Below are positions 1 through 11,900 of a stretch of 64,000 bases of DNA, one piece after another. Source of the DNA: Neurospora tetrasperma FGSC 2508 (taxonomy: Eukaryota; Ascomycota; Sordariomycetes; Sordariales; Sordariaceae). The position numbers were made by a program, and so were the translations under genes. Location of the stretch: NCBI RefSeq assembly GCF_000213175.1, contig NW_009799100.1, positions 3,607,762 through 3,671,761 on the forward strand. Reading direction: 5' to 3'. Under the pieces are notes generated by a model that was not told where the DNA came from, did no database searches, and was given only the letters and a program-made list of their open reading frames with translations. Positions within the stretch are counted from its first letter, which is position 1, and each line of letters begins with the position of its first letter.

Positions 1-2961
1 GGATTCCTGGCAGACAGCACAGGGGCGGGTCTCACGCCCTGGCATTGCCCACCGATGGCAGGCACTAACCGGCAAGGTGTTGGCGTCCCTTTCAGTTGAG
101 TGCGTGGCTGCGTGTTTGGTTTGTTAGTAACATGGATGCCTCAACTCTTCTGGGCAACCTTCTCCTCCACGATCAAAGAACTACAGCTTGAATAATGTTT
201 GTGGGATTGCTGGTGCCCGGTTATAGTGTTGAGGAGGTGATGGAATGAATCCTTGAAAATATAACTCATCCACTGGGTACATGGAAGGACACCGGAAGGT
301 CGACAGGAGAAAGAGAAGAAAATGTTGATCATGTCCGGGAACGAAGGATCCCCAAGTCTCAGCTACCTACCTACCCCTCATGAGTTAGATAGCTCCGTCA
401 CCGAATCCACCCGCCGTAGCTTCCGTTCTTAGCTGCTGGAGCCCTATGACATAAACGAGCGAAACAAGAAGTTCACTTCGACAAAGGTACCTCTACCTAT
501 CGATGAGATAAGAAACGAGACATTCCCTTCCATTGTTTGACCATCAATATCGCAACTCTCCAAAAACCAAACGCTCTGCAACCTTTTCACGTTCAACTTG
601 ACAGGTCTCATCGGACAAGAACATTGTGAGATGATCTTGAAGCCAGCAGAGCCGCCGCAGCCTCCAACCTTCTGTTACACAAACCTCCGTCAGTTGTCCG
701 ACTCGGGTGGAGATCGACGTCATCGTTTCACGGCTGCTTCTGGCATGCGCATAAATGGGTCTCTCAAACTTCCATTCAACCAGCAACCTTCTTCCGGCTC
801 TGGTTCCTGACCGAGAAAACAACATAGGCCAAGGACCCCCAGGTCCTGTGCGGTGAGTAGGTAGATGGCGTGGGTGGCTCGGGACGGGTAGCATCCGGCC
901 AAGCCGCGCTAGTCGCCTCAGTCGAATCTAGCGATCCAAGATGCCATCAAGCTGCCATCGACGACAAAGGCATAACTTTTCGGACTTGGCTGTCCTTCTC
1001 TTTCTTCGAGTTACCCTACCTAGTCTTACGCGCGACTCAGACGGGTGACAGGAAGGACCCCCACGGCAAGATACAATACCGAAGGAAAAGACGTTTACTC
1101 AGTCAGTAGCAGTACGGAACTTTTACAAGAAACTTGCAAAGGAAACGAGGCGAATAATCATAACAACCATGCAGCAATTACTTTGGGGATAGGCAGGCTG
1201 CAGACCATGTCAAGACGTTCATAGCCGTCTAGTGGGATCATGTCCACAGTCCCTTCGGTCCTCCATCTCCCCATATTGCGGGGAAGCCTGTCATCATTTA
1301 TGCGAATCATCCACGATGTTCCGGGGAAAAGTTTTGTCTGGTATTGACAGAGGTTGCTGACCGCCAGCCATCACAGCTTCTCGCCAACACCATTCAAAAT
1401 GCAAAACATCCTACAACACCCGACCTGCCGTCTCAACCCCTGAATGGAAAGCACCTGACGAGCCTAGTTTTCCTTCTTCTGTGCTGGCCATGTTGACCTG
1501 TGCTGGCCATGTTGACCTGTTGTTTCGAAGACCTTTGGGGATCAGCTGATGATGGGTTTTCAGAAACGCATTGGTACTGACATTTTGCGCCTTCAAAAGC
1601 CACTCGCAATAGGGAATGCTACGATAATGAAAGCAACGCCAGTGAAGCAAGCCAGCTCCGTCACTTTCCATGTGGACCCCAAACATCAGTCCTCCACTCA
1701 AAGATCTCGATATTTCCAATTTGAGCTCAGTCGGCAGATCGAGCAGGCCGGAAACACGATTCCGGGGGTAATTGCCCCACGCCATAGTCGTTGGTGGAGC
1801 CTCTCATGGGTCCACAGTCCGTGTTCCGGCCCCGAGAACGGATCCACCTTTCTCCGCCTTGACGGGCGCTAAAACCCCGACCTTTGCTCTCGGCGTGGGG
1901 GCCAATGCGGAGGGTTCTCCTCGTGAGATCTTCCTCTCCGTCATCACCAACCCACGTTGACAGAACAACTTCATGGCACTAACCACCTGATCCGGACAAA
2001 AACACGACCGTAGTCTAGATCTCCAAAGGCAGTGTTCAAGTTGCGTGAATGGCCTCATTGTCTCTGGTACTCTGACACGACCGTTCTATTTCCCACCGCT
2101 CAACAATCCAAGGACCCATCCATCCATTCATCTATCCATTGATACCAAACCTTTTAGAAAAAAATAACACGGATTGAACGCAACGTTGACCAACGAGGGC
2201 TTATTATGTAATACGCCTATCGCAGCAAACCACGATAACAAATCGGGCAACAGATGATTCAGACTGTCAGCCGGCCCCCTCATTCTGCGGGGCTGAGTTA
2301 TCCGTAATCTATTTTCATTTGGAATCACCTGACAGCGTGTGAATATGCGCGTTCGTGATGCGGGGAGTTTGGATCGTATGTATGAGAACCGCGTCTCGCG
2401 TTCTGTCAATAGCGTGGCTCCCGTCATCTACTGCCTGCCCTGAACCCCGCACGCCTTTCGAGATACATGGTGCATGAACTCCCCGGAACATCAAAAGTAT
2501 TACGGGAGTTACACAAACACCAAGCCTCTTCCTCCGTCCAAACGCCTTGAAATGTGTGTGATGAATGTTACCTCAATCGGGGGGTGCGGCATGATGACAA
2601 TAATAAGTAAGACGGGAAAGCGGGGTCAGTTGTGGTAAACGAAGCTGACATTCATCTGCAAGCAGGCCGTCGGCTGACGCTGCTGCCTAGAATAGGTGGT
2701 GCCTGCCCTTAGCTCTTGGTGTTTGAGATTTGAGGTTCCTTTGCTATCGTAGGGTAGATACCCGACGGTAAAGCTTTGGGGAATATTAATCAAGGCAGTT
2801 GCGCCTGTTCTTTGGACATATAGAGGTGAAGAGAAAGCGAGTCAGTATTGAACTCGATTCCCAAACTTTCCATCCTCTTCAGCCTTACGGCTTGAAACCC
2901 CCTTTCTCTCCCCTCCATCACCAACTTCAATATCAATCAATCACAAACCCAACCCACCATC
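1..2961. other. Gene-poor region, left edge
   Basis: No open frame here resembles a protein family I know; the frames present are short, overlap on both strands and lack convincing codon bias. The stretch holds TACC/GGTA tracts (near 361-376, 488-500, 1016-1030 and 2750-2762) and one perfect tandem duplication of a 19-bp unit at 1481-1518. The last 150 bases before 2962 are rich in C and T and end with ACCATCATG, as expected for the leader of the next gene. Confidence 0.6.
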
Positions 2962-4144
2962 ATGTCCTCCTCCCAGGAAAAACCCCTCAAATCCTACCGT
3001 GGCAACTGCCACTGCGGCGCCTTCATCTTTACCCTCCTCGTTCCGGAAATCACCACTGTCGAGTACTGCAACTGCTCCAACTGCCGCAAAAAGGGCTACC
3101 TCTGGTTGATCCCCGACACGACCAAAGGCCACAAGTTTGAAGTGGTCAAGGACGAGGGAAAACTGACCGAATATGTGGCGGGCCCGAAGGGAACGAAGTA
3201 CAAGTTCTGTAAGGTGTGCGGGACGGGAGTTTGTGCTATCTATAAGAAGGAGCAGGAGGAGTCTGGGAAGGAAGGGCAGGGGGTTTTGGTGAATGTGAGG
3301 GCGCTGCAGGAGTTGAAGATCTGGGATTTGGAGGTTAAGGAGTGAGTTTGAAAGACCTTACTTACCCTCTGACAAGACTGGATTGGAGGGACTGTTGACT
3401 GACATGATGCATCGATCCGCGGCAGATTCGACGGCAAAAGCATCCCGCCCCCATACCAGTCCGCCCCCTTTGACGGTCCCGAACCCACGGCCGAAGTCGA
3501 GAACGGCGTCGTCTACCATGGCTCTTGCCATTGCGGCGCCGTGAAAGTGGCCGTCAAGACCAAAGGGCCGCTGGACAAGACGTACAACGAGAGGGTTATT
3601 GATTGCAATTGTAGTGTTTGCCAGAGGGTACGTCTTCTCAACCCCGTTTCTTCACCTTTCTCCCTTTCTCTCCTTTTTCTTCTTTCATCCCTCTCCCTCT
3701 TTTTCTTTTCTCTTCCCACCCACCCCTTCTTCCCACAACCATATACTCTCACCACGCTAACTCATTGCCAAACAGGGCGGTTACATCTGGATCTACCCCT
3801 CCTCCTCCGAGCAACTCTCCTTCGCCCCGCAATCCCGGGCAAACCTGACCTCGTACGCCTGCATCTCCAAACTCATGTGCAAGACCTTTTGCAAGACGTG
3901 CGGCGTGCACCTGACCAACGAGTTTAACTCGGCCGCGACCGAGGACGAGATCGGGGCCGCCATAAAAGGAGAGAATGGGGACATGGTGATGAGGTGGATC
4001 AAGGGTGTTTTCCCGATTAATATCAGGTGCTTGGACCGGTGCCCCGGGGATGATGATTGGGAATTTGATAAGTGTGTGAAGGAGTTGAAGGTGGAGAAGG
4101 GAGATGGATGGGGAAAGATTCAGCCAGGGTATGTGAATCCTTGA
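2962..4144 (+). CDS. Double GFA/CENP-V (Mss4-like) zinc-domain protein
   Basis: Three exons, 2962-3341, 3426-3627 and 3776-4144, give 316 residues. Introns are 84 and 148 nt with donors GTGAGT and GTACGT and CAG acceptors; the frame is kept across both. Two copies of the glutathione-dependent formaldehyde-activating (GFA)/CENP-V fold are visible. The first has CHCGAF, CNCSNC and CKVCGTG; the second has CHCGAV, CNCSVC and CKTCGVH. Each cluster is the CxC, CxxC, CxxC pattern that binds zinc in this family. Family members are usually single-domain proteins of 120-200 residues, so this is a tandem duplication. The family includes glutathione adduct enzymes but most fungal members are uncharacterised, so no substrate can be named. 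No signal peptide or membrane segment is seen, which suggests a soluble protein. Confidence 0.9.
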
Positions 4145-5444
4145 AGGGTTGTGAGTGTTCTCATAGTAGGTTTCGTAGATGACGATTCAATTGTCACGAG
4201 GATCTGCTGAGACCTTTGACTTTGGGTGTCGATTATGGAATGGAAACTCTGGACCCTTGAACAAGTAGGCCTGAAGGAGGAAGAATATCTTGAACAGGAA
4301 CGTGCTTATTACAGGGAAATGCATGATGGGATTTCAAGTAAATCATGACTGTGTTGAATGCAACATACGGGAGAATCTTAGGGTGAGGAACAAAAGTTCC
4401 ACGCATCCTATATAGCCTGACGGTAGTTTCAACTGAACTTTGCGCGAACCTTACATACCAAGAGGATCATCACAGTATTCACTCCACGTAGGTAATCCTT
4501 CTTTGTGGCTGCCGAAACACAAGTGGTAAAAAGGGACTAGACCATGACAACCCAGCAAGCTGGACATCCTTGAACGTCACCGCCAGGTTTGTCGAGGTTT
4601 GCGACAAGTTGTCCAGAGATTTCGTTCCTGCAAAGGGGGTAATCTGTCAAAGTGAAAGATAGGTAGCTGGAGGCAATTGCAACTGTATTCGGTTTACTAG
4701 TGGTTAGTTGCGTAGGTTGGCAGTTACTTTCACTTCTAGTGGAGCGCCTGGATAATTCCATTAGGGAAGGAGCCAAATAAAGACAGACTACCTACCCTGA
4801 CTATAGACCGGACACAAGAAGGATGGGAGGAATGTGATAATAGGAATATGGGAGGGTTTCTATCTTCAGCTACCTACCCTATTGTAAACCCACACTTCCA
4901 AAATCATACTTTTGCCAGAAACGATCAAGTTAAAAGCAGGAGATGTAGGTATTACCCATTACACGTCAAATAAGCTTATCTAGCGAGTCATCACACCCCG
5001 GTGATGACCGCCAGCTTCTGATTTATATCGAATCGAATCGATGCCTTTGAGGCTTCCGTCGGTTGCTAACCTTGCCTGCCGCCCGCGCAACTGAACAGAA
5101 TGCTGTTGTGATCAACGGCCAAACCAAAAAGAAACCCTTTAGGTCAGCCAAACCCGACAATGAGGTTTGACAGACCTCAAATCCCTAAACTCCAGGCAGG
5201 CCTGCCATGCGGAAATACTATACACAAATGAAGAGAAAAAAAAATAGTTCTGTACGCACCAGACCGGAGCCAAAGATGTAGCGGTCGTATGTCCTGTGCT
5301 GTAGTCTTGTATATGTGGGAGTCCAGTCCCAGCCCCAGTCCCAGTTCCCAAAGTCCCACCAAGCCGAACACCGTCACAAATTGTGAAAGATTATCAATCC
5401 CGAGCCAAGACGTGTTGAAAGAAGGGAGAAAAGAGAGAGAGAAG

Positions 5445-5478
<34 letters not shown>

Positions 5479-5598
5479 GGAAAATTGTCGCCGTCATGCG
5501 CTCGCTCGCCCGCTCGCTCATCGTAAGAATCAAATCATTAACCACCATCAAATCCAAACTCATTATCCTCCTATTCCTCCAAGGTCCATCCATCCAGC
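4145..5598. other. Intergenic, between convergent genes
   Basis: Presumed 3' ends of two convergent genes meet here. No coding frame stands out. TACC-type tracts occur near 4487, 4660, 4790 and 4870. A run of 31 A lies at 5445-5475, which is a T tract in the 3' flank of the minus-strand gene. I see no RNA gene. Confidence 0.55.
5445..5475. repeat. Poly(A)/poly(T) tract, 31 nt
   Basis: An uninterrupted run of 31 A on the plus strand, preceded by a GA-rich stretch. It lies about 125 nt downstream of the stop codon of the minus-strand zinc-finger gene. Length is likely to vary between strains and between sequencing methods. Confidence 0.9.
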
Positions 5599-8500
5599 CT
5601 AGTTCCCATCACTCCCCACAACAAAATCATCCCCCTTCTTCCTCTTCTTACTCGGCCTCCGCTCACTCTTCGTACTACCACTCCTACTATTCCATCCCCC
5701 TTCTCCTTCAACCCAATGTCCCTTCTCAATCATATGCTGCCGCAAATTATCCGGGCGGTTCTTATACTTACTCTTGCAACCGGGAAACTTGCAGGGGTAG
5801 ATCTTGTCCGGCTGGTCGCTGTGCTTGACCTTCATGTGCTTGGCCATGCTGCCTTTGAACCAGCGGGGGTTGCCGTCGGGACGGTAGTCGCAGAGGTGGC
5901 ATTGGGGTGGGTGTTGGGGGTCAGAGTCGGGCTTTTGGGTTTGATCAGTAGTGCTGGCTGGGGCTTGGTCTTCGGAAGGTATTTCCCCAAGGTGAGAAGC
6001 TTGTTTTTGCTGCTGTTGTTGTTGTTGTTGGCGGGTTTGTTGTGGTTGTTGTGATTGTTGTGGTTGTTGCGGTCCGAAAGTAGCTGTGAGACTGGCGACA
6101 TGGGAGCTATGTAGAGCTTCGGGAGGAGTAAGTGTCATTGTTGGTACGGAGAATTTGCGGTATGCTTCCATTGGAACCTTGCCGATATCCGTGTGGTCCT
6201 TTAGGAAGCGGGCTAGCTCGTCTTGGTTTTCTTCGGTGGTGGTAACTGTGGAATGATTTTGAGGAATATCGAACCCCGATATCACGGATTGGATGACTGA
6301 TATGCCGAGTTGGTGGTATACAGCACGATCGTTGACGCTTCCGAAATACTTGAGGTAGATCTCGTCGCACAGTTCCCAGACTTTCGGGACGTAGTCACTG
6401 TGATAGCGACTCGCGGGCATGGACTCCTGATGCGTTCATCAGCATGACTTGTTTTCGTAACTGATAAGAAATTATTAGGGGAACACTCACCTTTCCAGCA
6501 TGAAGAACTTCGATCTCAAGTCGTCTACCAGAGAAGATGACCCCGTTGTTGACCTTGTTGCAGATTTCAGAAAGCTTTCCTTTGAGTAGTTGCAAATCCT
6601 CGTTGTATTTGACCAGTTCACAGAGCATCTTCGTGACATCCGATGAGAATCCGTGGTTTCTGGAAAACATAAGGACTTCTTGGTGCTTTCTATGGAGTTC
6701 CGACTTATTGATATCGAGTGAGTGCGATGGTTGGCCGAAGACAATGCAGCTTTCGAGTTCTGTAACAATCTGTTGTTAGTTTCTGATTGTTGATACAATA
6801 AACACCATCACTTACCATCCAAAAACCGGCATCCTGCAACCAGGAGGGTGTCAGAATGGGTGCTACTTATATCTATGCGAGTAGTGGGAGCTTTGCCTTT
6901 CAGACTAGATGATCTGCTCAAAGGCACAACAGAGGACTTTGCACGAAAGTTACCGAGATCCCCAGGCGTGATACCCGATGGTTCCAGAATGTGATAAACC
7001 AATTGGCGGTACACGGTCCCTTCTTCGGCTTGAAGTAGATTCTCGTAGGCCAGAGACTGGAAGAACAATCCCTTCGCGTCATGTTCCATGTGTTCCTGCC
7101 GAGTGACAAAGTTGAAAGCATATATGACGTGGATTAAACACAGAAAATCCATTGATGACGAAGGCTGCTCCCCTTGAAGCATTTGCTGGAGTGTTTGTAA
7201 ACCTGTAAGCGCGATCTCTTTACATGGCATTGTTCGGAGTTTGTTGGCCAAGTGGTTATCCGGGATATCTTGGATTGCTTGTCTTGACGCAGATAAATGT
7301 TCCTGGATAAGATCCCAGGCTGACATTATCATCGTCTCGACCTCGGGGTTGCAGATGTTATCATTGTGAACTTCGATTTGCTCAGGCTCGACTATGTCCA
7401 TAGGATCATCTGCTGTCAGGTCAAGCTGAGCTGGATATGTCGAGTCTGCCGATGGCATCTCCAGGGGAAAAAGGAGATCATCCGGCATTTGCGGAACATG
7501 AATTTCTGCCGGGAGTTCAGCTGGTCCATCAAGGATGTTGGGGAACGGCGCATTGTAAAATGTTTCAACAACCTCGTTAAACTCATCGGTCATCTTGGTA
7601 TGGTTGACTGACCAAGCCACGTCAGAGCTTAATCCTTCGCTGTAATCCGTTACCGGGGACACCAGCGTCGAACTCATGGTGGTAAAGATGGTATCCGCAC
7701 TTGCATTGGACCTGACGGATGACTGAGGAGATAGACCGTGCCTGCGAGAAGGGACTACGGCAGGCCTGGAATTGTGCCGCTGTGGGAGACGGCGTCCCGC
7801 TAGACCCTGAGTGTTGACTTGAAGGCTCGGCCTACTCTGACTGCTGCGCCCTGAGGCATCGTCCGGTAAGGTACAGGGGAATGGTGATGCTGAGTGGGAA
7901 GCCCCTGAGCCTTCCCAGTTCATCCCCATGAAACTTTGATAAGATGAGAGAAGCGGATGGGAGGGTTCGGTACATTCGAGCTCGGAAATCCCCTCGGACG
8001 TCTCAGGTATCCCGGGCAAGGTCTGGGACGAGGTGAGCACCATGGATGGAGCGGGTACCATAAGTGCCTGCGGGTCGACACCGGCTTCCAGTCCTGTCTC
8101 GGGATTGTTATAGATAGTGGACACTTCCACTGAGTCGATTTCATATCTCATCACCGATTCCAGTTCGGTAGGTTGAGTTTGCATCATGATCGGCTGATCA
8201 ACCGAGGCAGCGCTCAGGAATTCGTAAGGCGGCGGCGCACTGGAATCATGGTCAACATCGAATCCCGAATCCTGACTCCGCTTGGATTTGTGACCTAATC
8301 CGTGGAAGAACTTCTTGGCCATGAACAACATTTTCCTCCTCTTAGATGGATGGCTGAGACATCGCTTGCACTTAACGTCGTCAAAGCGCTCGACCCGGTT
8401 ATGCTGAGGACACCAGTACTCTCCGGTCGAAAGATACCTGCAGTTGACCAGGTGCTTTAGCATTGACTCGTGGTCGCTCAGCAGTAGCTGGCACTTGTGG

Positions 8501-8991
8501 AGTGGACATTTTGAACGTTCTTCGTCTTTTAGAGTTGGACATAGGTTGCGGTTTACTGCAGCCCATATGATAAATCTGGCCTGGGCACAGTCCTGGCGGA
8601 GAGTTTCTTGGGTCCTGTAATGCACACTTAGCCTCAGACTTACCCCAGAATATGATATGGCGGGGCCAGGAGAGAAGAAAACATACACACACGACAGTTC
8701 CTCACGATGCTGCTGATACGTGTGTTGATGCTCGGGTTGCTGTGGCTGTGGTTGTGGTTGTGGTTGTTGTTGTTGGGGAGGTACCAGGCTCGGGTCCAAA
8801 ATGGGATGAAAAGGAGAAGCATGGACCCCATAGGGCTGATATAAGCTTTGTGAATCCCCACCGATCTGATGTTGGCTTGGATGATATGACGATAGCGTTC
8901 TTGTTGTAGACGACGTGTATCCAGTGATGAAGGAGGTCAAGGAGAAGGAGTCGTCGTCAAGAAGAGACGGCGCCTGCTTCTTAGCGTCCAT
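5599..8991 (-). CDS. C2H2 zinc-finger protein, Q-rich, about 1,090 residues
   Basis: Exons 8991-6816, 6759-6491 and 6426-5599 join in frame to 1,090 residues; the introns have GTAAGT and GTGAGT donors. I start at M 8991 (MDAKKQAPSLLDDD) because the in-frame extension up to 9177 is Cys-rich and looks untranslated. Residues about 70-95 are Q/P-rich. About 162-211 form a Cys/His cluster (CPLHKC, HLVNC, CPQH, CKRC), a fungal zinc-finger-like block. The last exon has a polyglutamine stretch, then two C2H2 fingers (CHLCDY with HMKVKH, and CKFPGC with HMIEKGH), then a basic tail (KSERRPSKKRKK) that looks like a nuclear localisation signal. A nuclear DNA- or chromatin-binding role is inferred; no target is known. 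An optional 72-nt in-frame intron may lie at 8615-8686, which would shorten the protein to 1,066 residues. Confidence 0.85.
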
Positions 8992-11900
8992 CTTCCCAGG
9001 TGCGTGTACGGATGTCTTGCAGGACAAAGGTAGGTAGGCAGGTGGGCAAGTAAAGTAGGTACAACAGCAGCGGCAGCAGCAACGAGGATCCCTGATGGCG
9101 GTGCCAGGAACGATACTCTCTAGCAAAGTGAAAGAACAGACGGCACAGGCACGGTCATCTGAGAAATCATTCGCCACACATTGTTTGTTTTAATGCAGAC
9201 TGGATCGCGAGCAGGGGCATTGGCCAGAGGAAGTGAGATTGTGAAAGAAGAGCCGGATCAACGGGATTACGCGATGGCGCGCGGGTCGTGGTTGAGGTCC
9301 TAGAAAACTAGAGCTTCGGTATTCACGGCCTGTGGCGGACAGGGTAAGCAAGTGAGAGCCTAGGTAGCTAATGGCAAGCCAGCTCAGCAAAGTGAGGTTG
9401 TCGGCCAGTGGTACGCCATTCTTCTTAGGACTTTGCGGTTGGCGAGCCGGGGTCACTCGTAGGACTTGGGGAGTTCCTTGAGTTGCTCTGGACTCTCTGC
9501 TGGGGCTGGACCGTCTGTAAGAGCAACTCTGACTGGCTCAACTGGTCACTAGCCACACATTTTGGTCGGCCTGGTCACCTTGAACCTACTGTCCCTGGCT
9601 GCAGATTGAGGGCGGTGACAGGCCCAGCAGAAGGAGACGGCGGATTGGCTGCCTCTTTGAAGATGTTGTCTTTGTTGTGATGGGAGGATGGATGTTCAAC
9701 TGGCGTGGCTTGACCGGCACTTGAGTGCAGATGGCATCTTGATTCTTGACAGGCACCACAGCTGACAAGACTGTTGCAAGTGATCTTGGCAGGCACGCAC
9801 TCACTGTTCGTAACGTGGGACAATGCCATGGTCTGTCCCTCGCAGTCAAGTTGCCATTCCCTATCTTCGCTGCCGCAGTCTCAGTTTAGTCGAAATCGGC
9901 GTCAAGGCACAGTTGGACGGACAAAGTCCTTTGAAAATGCGTGCGTAGGAACGCGTGATCATGAAGGGTGATCTGCCTTGTTGACTCGTTGCCTGCCGGA
10001 AGACAAGGTAAGGCTGTTTGCAAGGCAGCATCGGCCCCTTCATCTTGTCGAGACCCTTTTGGTCCATGTTCAGCTGGGATTGATATGAAGTCCTGTCGTA
10101 CAAGAACTGCGCTGAGCGCTGATAGGCATATCATCACCACTTTCGTGGCGTGCCCAAGTCCTGCATCCCGGAATTTGCTGACGATAAAGACGCGGTAAGG
10201 AACATGGATTTCATGCGTGCCGGCAGTTGATGATTGATGATAAAGGCGATTGATTATTGGGTGCTCGGCCTTTCCGCGAGTTGGTAACGAAGTGAAATTG
10301 GCGTCATGGTGAAAACTGCGGGTGTCGCGCGAGTTCCCTTCCACGAGACGACGGAAGAGAGCGGGTCACTTGCCCCACAGGGACGGGACAGACCTCCCGG
10401 GCCAGCGGGGGCAGTCACGGCGCCCGCCGAGCATCCACAGCCCCTTGACTCCACATTTTTGCGTGAAGACCGGGCCGGACCCGACAAACGGCGGAAGGAA
10501 GAGACTACTAGTCAAGCCGGAGACTGAAGGGTGCTCAGTGTAAGTACCTCTAGGCATTGAATGTGCTGAAAAACAATTTATCCATTCCTTCCATTTCAGA
10601 TTCAAACGATCTCATGAATAAAGCAGGGAATTAGATTTGTAGAAATTTGTCAGTCACCGTTTCCTCCAAAGTATCCGTCTTTGTATCAACTTGTTGTACC
10701 GTCACCTCAACTTTATCCGCCCCCTTTATCAGTTCATCGAGCATCGGCAGTACGATACCTCAAGTTCTACGTACTTGATACAGCATCTGATATTTTTTCT
10801 TCCGTGGTCGATGAAGGTGATACCTACTGCAGCATGACACACCTCTTTGACAACCTTTCTTATCTTATTGAATTCCCCGCGGACGGAACTGCCGACGGCG
10901 AGGGACGAGAGCGGCGGCTTCACTCACCAGGACGAGCAGGTCAATATCGACAAAGACCATCCCTCATACTGGAAGTATACTCTTTACATATCGTACGCAC
11001 TCGTATGAGCAAGTTTCGATATACAACCTTGCGATGAACCCAAAACAAAGCTGACGCTGACGCCGGGGTTACTCCATCCTTGCGAGATGTTTTACATGAG
11101 GCAAGCGATGCACGCTGTGTTTGAGATTGGGTGCACCAGAGGGACAGGCCGTGACAGGGGAGCCGTCTGCCTTGATAGTGGGGTTCAACAGCCCGGTGAG
11201 GGGTTGATGTTATGGTTGGAGGGACACTTGCCTGCAGCCGCTAACATTGCCAAAATCAACGACAGGACGGTCTCAGATACCTCGATGATACCTTGAGATC
11301 GCAGAGAATGCAACCCACCAACATCGCTCAAACTTGCTCAATGCTGTGTCCCAAAGTGTCGACATCATCCCTATCGATACAAGCAGATATTATTCCTTTG
11401 GGATCCGAATTCTCGGAACACAGGATATGGCGGCTAAGCCACACACACCTCACCCACGCCATGGTTCTACGCTATCAGCAAACCCCCCATCACGGGCTGT
11501 ATCGCTATCACGATCACGGGCACCCAACACCCAACACCCGAACAACCCCTCTTTCGCAAAGATCCCTAGTGACAGAAACTACCATCTTCAGCACATTTAC
11601 ATGACAACTTATTCTACAGCCAGTTTTGGCAATTCCTCTGGACCCCTCCGCTTCACTCTGCAATGAACTAACTGATCGAGCGTCGTAATCCTGATCGTCT
11701 GTCCATGTCCCGATGTGCCGTTCATCATGATCTGCTCCCTTTTCCCTCGGGTTTCGAAACAGACTCTCAGACCACTGAGAGCAGCCAACGAGACGAGCAA
11801 CAGAAGGCGAAACATGCTACCATAGCATCAGCCAAACCTCGCTGCCCATCCATACCAATCCAAGTTTGGAACTGTCACACTGGACCCCCCACATTGTCTC

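Noticed and set aside
8992-9177. 62-codon upstream extension of the zinc-finger protein
   Set aside because: The extension is in frame but Cys-rich in an odd way (CCCRCCC) and looks like translated leader; the Met at 8991 begins a typical acidic N-terminus.
9886-10344. 152-codon minus-strand frame
   Set aside because: No domain, no codon bias and overlapping frames on the other strand of similar quality.
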